Of a stretch of DNA of 11,217 nucleotides, positions 1 to 5,986 are shown one piece after another. A program made the translations under genes and the position numbers. How positions within the stretch are numbered: the first letter of the stretch is position 1; every line of letters starts with the position of its first letter. Where the stretch lies: the NCBI GenBank assembly GCA_011048855.1, contig DSCZ01000414.1:1-11217 (forward strand), in the 5' to 3' direction. This DNA comes from Desulfobacteraceae bacterium (GTDB lineage: Bacteria; Desulfobacterota; DSM-4660; Desulfatiglandales; Desulfatiglandaceae). Under the pieces are notes generated by a model that saw nothing but the letters and a program-made list of their open reading frames with translations, was not told where the DNA came from and did no database searches.

Positions 1-246
1 AACGGCTGGCTTCCGGCCGAACGTCAGGTGGGTCAGACCGGGCAATCTGTCAGGCCCGAGCTCTACATCGCCTGCGGGCTTTCCGGGGCGATTCAGCACC
101 GCGCCGGCATGGCCGATTCGCGATATATCGTGGCTATCAATAGAGACGCCAGGGCGCCGATATTTCAGGTGGCCGACTGGGGGATCGTCGCAGATTTGCA
201 CGACGTGGTGCCCGCGCTGATCAACGGGCTAAACGCTACAAGTTGA
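1..246 (+). CDS. etfA: Electron transfer flavoprotein alpha subunit, C-terminal part (5' end outside the window)
   Basis: This is the last 81 codons of an ETF alpha chain, open from base 1 in frame 1 and ending at TGA 244-246. The ETF alpha FAD-binding signature is visible: GQTGQSVRP, then [13 protein letters not shown], then the VAINRD and [13 protein letters not shown] blocks that end the family. ETF alpha/beta is a soluble FAD heterodimer that takes electrons from acyl-CoA dehydrogenases and passes them to a membrane quinone oxidoreductase or another acceptor. The acyl-CoA dehydrogenase start lies only 31 bases downstream with no terminator between, so the two are probably cotranscribed and functional partners. 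The beta subunit would be expected just upstream, outside the window. Roughly the first three quarters of the protein is not seen. Confidence 0.93.
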   Translation, partial: NGWLPAERQVGQTGQSVRPELYIACGLSGAIQHRAGMADSRYIVAINRDARAPIFQVADWGIVADLHDVVPALINGLNATS

Positions 247-277
247 CTTTGACGCTTTCAGGAACCGGGGATTGAAC

Positions 278-1411
278 ATGGTCAGATCCAATGCCGAGGA
301 AATGGTCAAAAAAGTAATGGCGCGTTTTGTGGACAGGGAGATCATCCCTGTCGCCGGGGAGCTGGATTCATCCGGTGTTTTTCCGCGCGAGCATTTCGAA
401 AAACTCGCCCGTATGGGGGTGTTGGGGATACGTTACCCTGTAAAGGCAGGGGGTTCCGGAGGGACTACGACCCAGTTCTGCATCGCGATGCAGGAACTGG
501 CACGCGGGCTCATGAGCCTTGCAGCGATGACCGCAATGCAGTGCCTGATGGGAACGAACGGCCTGTATCTCTATGGTACGAAACAAATGCACGAGGAGTA
601 TTTGAAGCCTGCCCTCAGAGGTGAGAAGATAGGCGCTTTTCAGCTGACCGAACCGGAGGCCGGGGGGGATCTCGGCAGTGTCAGGACTTTGGCCAGAAAG
701 GTGTCCGACGGCTGGGTCATAAACGGCATGAAAACTTGGTCCACCAGCGGGCCTTACGGGGATTTCCACACTGTGCTGTGCCAGACGGATCCGGAGAAGG
801 GCCTGAAAGGGTTGATGTTTTTTTTCATTCCCTCCGATACGCCCGGTTTTGTGGCCAGCAAAAAGTTCGAAACGCTCGGGACGCGAAATTCGGCGCTTTC
901 AGAGATTTATTTCAACGATTGCCACGTCCCCGACGAATTCATGCTGGGGGAACTGGGTCGCGGGCTGGACGTGCTGCTGACTATACTGGCCGAAATCCGC
1001 ATAATGACTGCAGCCCTGGCTCTTGGTCTTCATCGGGCCGCGATGAATGCTTCCATCCAATATGCCAAGGAACGGATCGCGTTTGGAAAACCCATCGGAA
1101 AATACCAGCTGATTCAGTCGAAGATAACCGACATGGCCGTCAATCTGGAAGCCGGGAGCTTGATGGTGGAAAAAGTCACCCGTCTCATCGATAATAAAGT
1201 CTCATGCCTGAACGAGGCCACGATGGCAAAATATTTCACGACCGAATCCGCGTGCAGCGCCTGTGACCAGGCGACGAGGATATTCGGCGCCTATGCCTAT
1301 TCTATGGAATATGACGTACAGCGCTTTTACCGGGACAACCGCTTTCTTTTGTACGGCGGCGGAACCCATGAGGTGCTGCAGACAACGATTGCCAGGCAGT
1401 ATTTGAAATGA
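278..1411 (+). CDS. Acyl-CoA dehydrogenase family flavoprotein lacking the usual catalytic Glu
   Basis: A full-length acyl-CoA dehydrogenase of 377 residues, the usual family size. Such enzymes introduce a 2,3-double bond into an acyl-CoA using FAD and pass electrons to ETF. The N-terminal helical domain is followed by the FAD/substrate block FQLTEPEAGGDLGS (family consensus TEPxAGSD), the beta domain with WVINGMKTWSTSG, and the C-terminal helical domain with KERIAFGKPIGKYQLIQ and QATRIFGAYAY. The C-terminal active-site loop reads YGGGTHEVLQ where most members have YEGTSE, so the catalytic base of the SCAD/MCAD type is Gly361. Glu239 (AEIR) lies one residue before the alternative Glu site used by isovaleryl- and long-chain acyl-CoA dehydrogenases. 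ATG 278 is preferred over in-frame TTG 272 because of the purine-rich GGAACCGGGG seven bases upstream. The enzyme is surely a family member. Its substrate is unknown, and it could be a reductase-direction or branched-chain enzyme. Confidence 0.93.
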   Translation: MVRSNAEEMVKKVMARFVDREIIPVAGELDSSGVFPREHFEKLARMGVLGIRYPVKAGGSGGTTTQFCIAMQELARGLMSLAAMTAMQCLMGTNGLYLYGTKQMHEEYLKPALRGEKIGAFQLTEPEAGGDLGSVRTLARKVSDGWVINGMKTWSTSGPYGDFHTVLCQTDPEKGLKGLMFFFIPSDTPGFVASKKFETLGTRNSALSEIYFNDCHVPDEFMLGELGRGLDVLLTILAEIRIMTAALALGLHRAAMNASIQYAKERIAFGKPIGKYQLIQSKITDMAVNLEAGSLMVEKVTRLIDNKVSCLNEATMAKYFTTESACSACDQATRIFGAYAYSMEYDVQRFYRDNRFLLYGGGTHEVLQTTIARQYLK

Positions 1412-1450
1412 TGCATTTATCGTGAATTAATGGAAGAGAGCGAGGAGAAA

Positions 1451-1855
1451 ATGGCGGGCAGAAAAATACGGGTGCTTCTGGCAAAACCAGGGCTTGACGG
1501 TCATGACAGGGGTGCGAAGGTTGTGGCCCATGCACTGCGGGAGGCAGGGATGGAAGTGATTTACACGGGGCTGCATCAACCCGTGGAAAGTATCGTCAAC
1601 CAGGCCGTTCAGGAGGATGTCGACGTGGTCGGGCTTTCGATCATGTCCGGAGCCCATATCCCAATCTGCAGGAAGCTGATGAAGCTTATTGCCGAACAGG
1701 ACGCCGGGGATAAAATTGTCGTGGTCGGCGGGGTTATACCGAGCAAAGATATTGAAGATCTGAAGAAAATCGGCATCCGTGGGGTTTTTCCCGGCGGAGC
1801 CCAATTTTCGGAGATCGTGGAATTTATCGAGAAGGAAGCTGAGGGAGCGCGGTAA
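1451..1855 (+). CDS. Acyl-CoA mutase small subunit (B12-binding domain protein)
   Basis: A stand-alone cobalamin-binding domain of 134 residues, equivalent to the C-terminal domain of methylmalonyl-CoA mutase. The DxHxxG motif is present as D16-G-H18-D-R-G21, with His18 the expected lower cobalt ligand. The supporting nucleotide-tail segments GLSIMSGAH and VVGGVIPSKD sit in the usual positions. It binds adenosylcobalamin and completes the active site with the catalytic chain encoded 43 bases downstream. The split small/large arrangement is common in anaerobes and archaea. ATG 1451 is chosen because the protein then begins MAGRKIRVLLAK, matching family N-termini, and GAGGAG lies just upstream at 1442-1447. 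An in-frame ATG at 1430 would add seven residues but has no visible ribosome binding site. Whether the natural substrate is methylmalonyl-CoA or a related acyl-CoA depends on the large subunit. Confidence 0.92.
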   Translation: MAGRKIRVLLAKPGLDGHDRGAKVVAHALREAGMEVIYTGLHQPVESIVNQAVQEDVDVVGLSIMSGAHIPICRKLMKLIAEQDAGDKIVVVGGVIPSKDIEDLKKIGIRGVFPGGAQFSEIVEFIEKEAEGAR

Positions 1856-1898
1856 AAACCGTAAAGCCCGAAGCCCGGGAAAGGAGAAGGGTGAGCCC

Positions 1899-3206
1899 AT
1901 GGGCACTGCCACTTATATCAGGGACGAAAAGGATGCCATCCAGGATGTAATCCTTGAATCAGGCATCAAGGTCAAACCGGTTTACGGCCCGGAGGATCTT
2001 TCGAGAATCGGGTTCGATTACCGTAGTGATCTGGGGGATCCGGGCGAGTTCCCATATACCAGGAGCATCCATCCGCTGGGGTATCGCAGCCGCAACTGGA
2101 CGACGAGGCAATACACCGGGTTCGGCACTCCGGAGGAGACCAACGAACGTTTCAAATTGATGATAGGTCACGGCCAGACCGGTTTGAATGTGGCCTTCGA
2201 TCTCCCGACCCAGATGGGATACGACTCGGACCACCCAATGGCCGAAGGCGAGGTGGGCAGGGTCGGAATGGCGGTGGACTCACTCCGGGATTTCGAAACC
2301 GCCTTCGAAGGCATCGCACTTGACCGGATCGGGGCCGGGTTGACCATCAACGCGGTGGCCTCTGTGATGCTCGCTATGTATCAGGCGGTGGCCGAAAAGG
2401 CCGGTTATGCCAGAGACAGGATCTCCGCGACCCCCCAGAATGACATCTTGAAGGAAATCGTAGGAAGAGGAGCGTGGATTTATCCGGTTGAACCTTCGGT
2501 GAGGCTGATCGGGGATACGATCGAATATTCGATGAAAGAACTGCCCCGGTGCAACCCTGTTTCGATAGCCGGCTACCACATAAGGGAGAGCGGGTGCACG
2601 CCCGCCCAGGAGATTTCCTACGCCTTCATGATTGCCTTCGCCTACATAGACGAGGTGGTGGGCCGGGGGTACCGGGCCGAGGATTTCGTGGGGCGTTTCA
2701 CATTCAACCTGAACGTGTTCGGGAATCTCTGGGAAACGGTTGCCAAGTTCAGGGCCGCCAGGAAGCTTTGGGCGAAGCTTCTTCGCGAACGTTATGGAGT
2801 GCAACGGGAGAAATCCCTTTTTCTCCGGGGCATATTCGGAGGAGGCGGCTCAGGAATGACCAAGCAGCAGCCGGAAAACAACATCGTAAGAGGGGCATAC
2901 TACGCCCTTGCCGCCGCCCTTTCCGGTGCCCAGACCACAGCCCTTTGCTCTTTCGACGAAGCCTACACAATACCCACTGAACGCGCCGCATTGCTGTCTT
3001 TGCGCACGTTCCAGATTCTCATGGATGAGATCGGGTTGAGGGATACCGTGGATCCGCTCGGAGGCTCCTATTTCATCGAGACACTCACCAGCGAGATGGA
3101 AGAGAAAATTCTCGAGGAGATGGAGAAAGTCGAAAAGGCGGGGGGGCATGATAGAGGCCGTTTCATCGGGGTACGTCCAGCGGGAAGTGGCCCGCAGGGC
3201 CTATGA
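1899..3206 (+). CDS. Acyl-CoA (methylmalonyl-CoA-type) mutase large subunit, N-terminal 416 codons, then frameshifted
   Basis: Catalytic TIM-barrel chain of a B12-dependent acyl-CoA mutase, read from ATG 1899 after AAGGAG (1881-1886). Mutase features are clear: RQYTGFGTPEETNER, NVAFDLPTQMGYDSDHP, TPQNDILKE, SIAGYHIRESG, KQQPENN and DPLGGSYFIE. By alignment with Propionibacterium methylmalonyl-CoA mutase, Tyr72, Gln180, Arg190 and His227 match Y89, Q197, R207 and H244. The Tyr/Arg pair is the mark of methylmalonyl/succinyl specificity, against Phe/Gln in isobutyryl-CoA mutase and Ile/Gln in 2-hydroxyisobutyryl-CoA mutase. Several other pocket positions differ (Ile312, Gly314, Cys350, Thr268). 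At G3140-3146 the frame is lost after Gly416, and 19 unrelated codons run to TGA 3204-3206. The rest of the barrel continues in another frame from 3148. Skipping one G gives 542 residues, normal for a split-type large subunit. The break could be a read error, a genuine mutation or a frameshift site. Confidence 0.85.
   Translation: MGTATYIRDEKDAIQDVILESGIKVKPVYGPEDLSRIGFDYRSDLGDPGEFPYTRSIHPLGYRSRNWTTRQYTGFGTPEETNERFKLMIGHGQTGLNVAFDLPTQMGYDSDHPMAEGEVGRVGMAVDSLRDFETAFEGIALDRIGAGLTINAVASVMLAMYQAVAEKAGYARDRISATPQNDILKEIVGRGAWIYPVEPSVRLIGDTIEYSMKELPRCNPVSIAGYHIRESGCTPAQEISYAFMIAFAYIDEVVGRGYRAEDFVGRFTFNLNVFGNLWETVAKFRAARKLWAKLLRERYGVQREKSLFLRGIFGGGGSGMTKQQPENNIVRGAYYALAAALSGAQTTALCSFDEAYTIPTERAALLSLRTFQILMDEIGLRDTVDPLGGSYFIETLTSEMEEKILEEMEKVEKAGGHDRGRFIGVRPAGSGPQGL
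3140..3146 (+). repeat. Seven-G homopolymer at the mutase frameshift point
   Basis: The sequence reads GC followed by seven G and then CATG. With seven G the upstream mutase frame passes to codons CAT GAT AGA and stops at 3204-3206. With six G it reads GCG GGG GGC ATG ATA GAG, restoring the family sequence AGGMIEAV. This is the only discontinuity in an otherwise well-conserved gene. Such tracts are prone to sequencing error, replication slippage and transcriptional slippage. Confidence 0.9.
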
Positions 3207-3528
3207 ATACGAAAAGAAGCTCCAGAGCGGCGAGGTGATAAAGGTTGGGGTTAACAAGCATACCGAAGGTGTGGATATGGAAGTTGAGCTCCATGAATAT
3301 AACGAACGATGGGCCCAGCTCCAGATCAACAGGCTCGAGGAGCTCAAGGAAGGGCGGGACGGCCGGGCGGTCGTTGAGGCGCTTAAGGCTCTCGAGAAGA
3401 CCGCGCGCGATAAGGAAAACGTGATGCCCAACCTTGTCGAGTGCTGCAAGGCTTATGCAACTGTAGGAGAAATGGCGGATGTGTTCCGCAATGTATTCGG
3501 CGAGTATATAGAGCCGAGTATTTTTTAA
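3148..3528 (+). CDS. Acyl-CoA mutase large subunit, C-terminal 126 codons (displaced by frameshift)
   Basis: This reading frame continues the mutase catalytic chain whose first part ends in the wrong frame at 3206. It begins at MIEAVSSGYVQREVARRAYEYEK, matching the family segment that follows the ExxGGM turn (where the upstream frame reads EKAGG). It then has the family's VGVNKHTEG block and ends IEPSIF, very like the YVEPPGF end of isobutyryl-CoA mutase. ATG 3148 is the natural internal Met of the fused protein, not a convincing start: only a G tract precedes it. It overlaps the end of the upstream frame by 59 bases. No further stop or shift interrupts it, so the coding capacity is well preserved. 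That favours a single recent lesion or a base-calling error over an old pseudogene. On its own this fragment lacks the substrate-binding residues and would not be active. Confidence 0.8.
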   Translation: MIEAVSSGYVQREVARRAYEYEKKLQSGEVIKVGVNKHTEGVDMEVELHEYNERWAQLQINRLEELKEGRDGRAVVEALKALEKTARDKENVMPNLVECCKAYATVGEMADVFRNVFGEYIEPSIF

Positions 3529-3573
3529 GAATTCACCTCTATTGGACTTTCCTTCTTTTGGGAGCGAACGCAG

Positions 3574-4272
3574 GTGGTCAGCAAATCTGTTGAATTTGAT
3601 TTTAAGAATTTGGGAACTGTTCCTGCAAGAAGGTCCATGGGTGAGTATGTTTATCAAAATCTGAAGCAGGCGATCGTTCTGGGGGACATGGCGCCCGGAA
3701 GCCGCGTGGTTGAAAGCCGTGTCGCCGAGGCTATGAACATCAGCCGCACACCGGTCAGGGAGGCGATTCATAAGCTGGAACGGGAAGGGTTTTTGAAACG
3801 TTCTCCGGCCGGCGGGCTGGCGGTGGCAGGGTTAAGCAAGGTAGAGATACAAGAGGTCTTTGAAATCAGGAGCGTCCTTGAAAGCTATGCTGCACGCCTG
3901 GCAGCGATGCGCCATCGAGGGAAGGACCTGGCGCCGCTCGAGACTAAAATTCGTGAATTTGACGTTATCCTTGAACAAGGGCGACTGGAAGCTCTTCCCG
4001 AGGTCAACACAAATTTCCATGACATGCTCTACGGGCTCAGCCGCAGCCCGAAATTGATTGAGATGATCAATGATCTGAGAGACCAGATCCAACGTTTCAG
4101 GGTTATTATTTTAAAAAGACAGAGCTGGGCCGGGCGAAGTAACGAAGATCATAAAATGATACTTCATTTTATGAAAAAGAGGGATGAAGAAGGCGTTGTC
4201 CGGGTGATGCGGGAACATATGCTGCGGGGACAGGATATTGTGCTGCAGGAATTCGACCGCGGGCAGGGTTGA
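3574..4272 (+). CDS. GntR-family (FadR/FCD) transcriptional regulator
   Basis: A 232-residue regulator with an N-terminal winged helix and a C-terminal FCD ligand-binding domain. The winged helix spans roughly residues 22-85, with the recognition part VAEAMNISRTPVREAIHKLE followed by REGFLKRS. The FCD domain shows the three metal-binding histidines His149 (NFHDML), His193 (NEDHKM) and His215 (REHML), plus Asn145 at the usual Asp/Asn position. FCD regulators usually sense carboxylic acids, sugars acids or acyl-CoA compounds and mostly repress neighbouring catabolic and transport genes. Placement between the mutase genes and the TRAP transporter makes both sets likely targets (inference). The start is GTG 3574, nine bases after GGGAG (3560-3564), and the gene begins 45 bases after the mutase stop. 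A perfect 11-base inverted repeat lies inside the coding region at 4149-4174. Confidence 0.93.
   Translation: MVSKSVEFDFKNLGTVPARRSMGEYVYQNLKQAIVLGDMAPGSRVVESRVAEAMNISRTPVREAIHKLEREGFLKRSPAGGLAVAGLSKVEIQEVFEIRSVLESYAARLAAMRHRGKDLAPLETKIREFDVILEQGRLEALPEVNTNFHDMLYGLSRSPKLIEMINDLRDQIQRFRVIILKRQSWAGRSNEDHKMILHFMKKRDEEGVVRVMREHMLRGQDIVLQEFDRGQG
4149..4174. promoter_or_regulatory. Double dyad TCATnnnATGA, candidate operator inside the GntR gene
   Basis: Two 11-base arms, TCATAAAATGA (4149-4159) and TCATTTTATGA (4164-4174), form a perfect inverted repeat around the four bases TACT. Each arm is also a dyad of the form TCAT-3-ATGA. Four-base half sites with a short gap resemble operators of FadR-type GntR proteins in general shape. 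The site lies about 115 bases upstream of the promoter candidate for the transporter genes. The regulatory role is inferred, and the element also encodes part of the FCD domain. Confidence 0.3.
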
Positions 4273-4288
4273 ATTTTTCGGTTGGGTT

Positions 4289-4317
4289 TTGATCTTCCGG
4301 CACGAATAGTTTAGAAT
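4289..4317 (+). promoter_or_regulatory. Sigma-70-like promoter candidate for the TRAP transporter genes
   Basis: A -35-like TTGATC (4289-4294) and a -10-like TAGAAT (4312-4317) are separated by exactly 17 bases, in the gap between the GntR regulator and the TRAP binding protein. They match the consensus at 4 of 6 and 5 of 6 bases. Transcription would start near 4324. A short CCAA-T-TTGG dyad (4318-4326) lies across that start and could be an operator. The leader would be about 80 bases long. No other convincing promoter is seen in the gap. Confidence 0.45.
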
Positions 4318-4402
4318 CCAATTTGGTTTGGGAAAGGAGGTGGTGCAGGCAGGTCCTGGGAAGAGATGTGAACCTTTTGCACTGATTAAGGAGGTCAGAG
4401 AG

Positions 4403-5416
4403 ATGAAACGGACAATAATTTTTATGCTGGCCGGACTTTTTGTTGCAACCCTGTTATGTGTAACCTCGGCTCCGACGACTGCCGTTGCAGGTCCGATCAA
4501 GCTGAGTTACGCAAATTTCCCCCCCGCCCCCACTTTCCCATGCGTTCAGATGGAACGATGGAAAAAGGAGGTGGAGAAGCGGACCGGAGGAAAAGTGGCG
4601 ATTGACACCTATCCAGGAGGAACCCTGCTTGATGCCAAGAATATGATGGACGGCGTGATCGCCGGCCAGGCGGACATCGGGTGCCTTTGTATGGCCTATC
4701 AGCCGGGACGATTCATTGTCACAAATGCCACGGCCCTGCCTCTGGGTTTCCCCGATGCCGAATCCGCCAGTCTTGCGCTGTGGTCGCTCTATCAAAAATA
4801 CCAACCCGAGGAATTCCGCAAAGTGAAGGTGCTTGCAATGTTCGCCTGCGCCCCTGCCAACATATACGCCAAGAAAAAGGTGGCCAACCTGGAGGATCTG
4901 AGAGGCCTTGAGCTTCGCGCATCCGGAGGTGTTGCCGAGGTTTTGAAGGCCCTTGGAGCGACCCCCGTGGGAATGCCCCAGTCAGAAGCGCCCGAAGCGC
5001 TCCAGAAAGGGGTTGTCCAGGGAGCCGCCTCTTCGCTCGAAACACTTATGGATTTTAAATACGCCGAAATGTGCCGTCACGTGACGATTTTCAACGGCCC
5101 CGTATATCCTTTTTCCGTGGTTATGAACCAGAAAGCCTGGGATTCCCTCCCGGAAGATGTTCAGAAGGTCATGGATGACCTCCGGCTGGAGCAGTCTGAG
5201 TGGACGGGAAAATACATGGATGATCACGTGAACAAGTCGATCGAGTGGTCCAAAGAGAATTACGACATAGAGATCACGCACTTGTCCGTCGAAGAAAAGG
5301 CGCGATGGGACGAAAAACTCTCGCCGATCATTGATCAATGGATAGAGTCGGCTGAAGGCAAGGGTATCCCGGGTGGGGAAATCGTTGCATATCTGCGAAG
5401 TTTTCTCAAAAACTAG
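4403..5416 (+). CDS. dctP: TRAP transporter substrate-binding protein (DctP family)
   Basis: Periplasmic solute receptor of a tripartite ATP-independent periplasmic transporter, 337 residues. It captures an organic acid and delivers it to the membrane subunits encoded next. The N-terminus MKRTIIFMLAGLF and the following hydrophobic stretch form a signal peptide, with likely cleavage after AVA at residue 29. DctP-family features include the YPGGTLLDAKNMMDGV segment, the GQADIG motif, and the block LRGLELRASGG followed by ALGATPVGMPQSEAPEALQ and GVVQGA. Arg172 in ELRAS is at the position of the conserved Arg that usually pairs with the ligand carboxylate. The start is fixed by AAGGAGGT (4388-4395) seven bases upstream and by the signal peptide. 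An in-frame extension upstream to 4328 would spoil the signal peptide. Carboxylate import is well supported by family; the actual substrate is not known. Confidence 0.93.
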   Translation: MKRTIIFMLAGLFVATLLCVTSAPTTAVAGPIKLSYANFPPAPTFPCVQMERWKKEVEKRTGGKVAIDTYPGGTLLDAKNMMDGVIAGQADIGCLCMAYQPGRFIVTNATALPLGFPDAESASLALWSLYQKYQPEEFRKVKVLAMFACAPANIYAKKKVANLEDLRGLELRASGGVAEVLKALGATPVGMPQSEAPEALQKGVVQGAASSLETLMDFKYAEMCRHVTIFNGPVYPFSVVMNQKAWDSLPEDVQKVMDDLRLEQSEWTGKYMDDHVNKSIEWSKENYDIEITHLSVEEKARWDEKLSPIIDQWIESAEGKGIPGGEIVAYLRSFLKN

Positions 5417-5426
5417 CTGGTGCCCG

Positions 5427-5452
5427 CCCGTCTTCCCGAAGCGGAAGACGGG
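5427..5452 (+). other. Perfect 10-bp stem-loop between the TRAP binding protein and membrane subunit genes
   Basis: The arms CCCGTCTTCC (5427-5436) and GGAAGACGGG (5443-5452) pair perfectly around the six-base loop CGAAGC, starting 10 bases after the binding-protein stop. No T-run follows, so it is not a standard intrinsic terminator. In many transport operons a stem-loop at this place protects the upstream mRNA end and raises binding-protein output over membrane subunits; that role here is inferred. Confidence 0.6.
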
Positions 5453-5497
5453 TTCGAACACACATTGAGAATCCCGGAAGTTGGGGGAAGGAGGTTT

Positions 5498-5983
5498 ATG
5501 GGACTTCTTTCCAGGATGAGCGAAGTGGCGAACGGTATCCTGATCGGTCTCGCCGGCATACTCCTTGTGGCAACCGTTTTTCTAACCTGCGCGAACATTT
5601 TCCTGCGTGTTGTCTGGGTTCCGATAGACGGCACTTTTGAACTGGTGGGATTTTTTGGTGCGGTGGTGACAGCTTTTGCACTGGGCTACACCCACATGCG
5701 CAAGGGGCATATAGCGATAGACATCCTAACCATGCAATATTCCGCTCGCTTCCAGAAGCTTATTTTTGGTCTCAACGGGCTCATCTGTGCATTGTTTTTC
5801 ACGGTTTGCGGATGGAGAATAGGGGTCTGGGCCGGGACGATAAGAGCGGAAGGTGAGGTCACCGAAACCTTGAGAATAATTTTCCATCCGTTCATATATT
5901 GTGTTGCCTTCGGATGCTTTATTCTCGCCTTCATTTTGTTCATCGATTTCCTGGGGATTTTTTTCCGGAAGAAAGGAATCTGA
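5498..5983 (+). CDS. dctQ: TRAP transporter small permease subunit (DctQ family)
   Basis: A 161-residue integral membrane protein with four predicted helices at about residues 13-36, 48-66, 86-110 and 128-152, the normal DctQ fold and size. The motif GYTHMRKGHIAIDIL after the second helix is typical of DctQ proteins (the family shows xxRxGxHIxVD at this place). It helps form the TRAP permease with the large subunit, which begins three bases after its stop. The start is ATG 5498 with AGGAGG at 5489-5494. Earlier in-frame GTG 5420 would place the start inside the upstream stem-loop and add a non-membrane tail, so it is rejected. Its expression is probably coupled to the next gene. Confidence 0.9.
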   Translation: MGLLSRMSEVANGILIGLAGILLVATVFLTCANIFLRVVWVPIDGTFELVGFFGAVVTAFALGYTHMRKGHIAIDILTMQYSARFQKLIFGLNGLICALFFTVCGWRIGVWAGTIRAEGEVTETLRIIFHPFIYCVAFGCFILAFILFIDFLGIFFRKKGI

Positions 5984-5986
5984 GGC

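Noticed and set aside
736..1194. Open frame of 152 codons on the plus strand inside the acyl-CoA dehydrogenase
   Set aside because: The dehydrogenase frame matches its family throughout; this frame gives a low-complexity, Arg-rich translation with no motif.
1406..1420. AAATG-ATG-CATTT dyad over the acyl-CoA dehydrogenase stop codon as an operator
   Set aside because: Short arms, partly coding, and inside what appears to be one transcription unit.
2280..2804. Long open frame of 174 codons on the minus strand
   Set aside because: It lies wholly opposite the conserved mutase barrel and has no recognisable domain; GC-rich coding DNA often leaves the opposite strand open. Similar antisense frames at 368-769, 3163-3771, 5726-6271 and 8927-9481 were rejected for the same reason.
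1899..3528. Assignment as isobutyryl-CoA or 2-hydroxyisobutyryl-CoA mutase
   Set aside because: Those enzymes carry Phe or Ile at the Tyr89 position and Gln at the Arg207 position; here Tyr72 and Arg190 are present.
5427..5452. Stem-loop between dctP and dctQ as an intrinsic terminator
   Set aside because: No T-run follows, and stopping here would cut off the essential permease genes.
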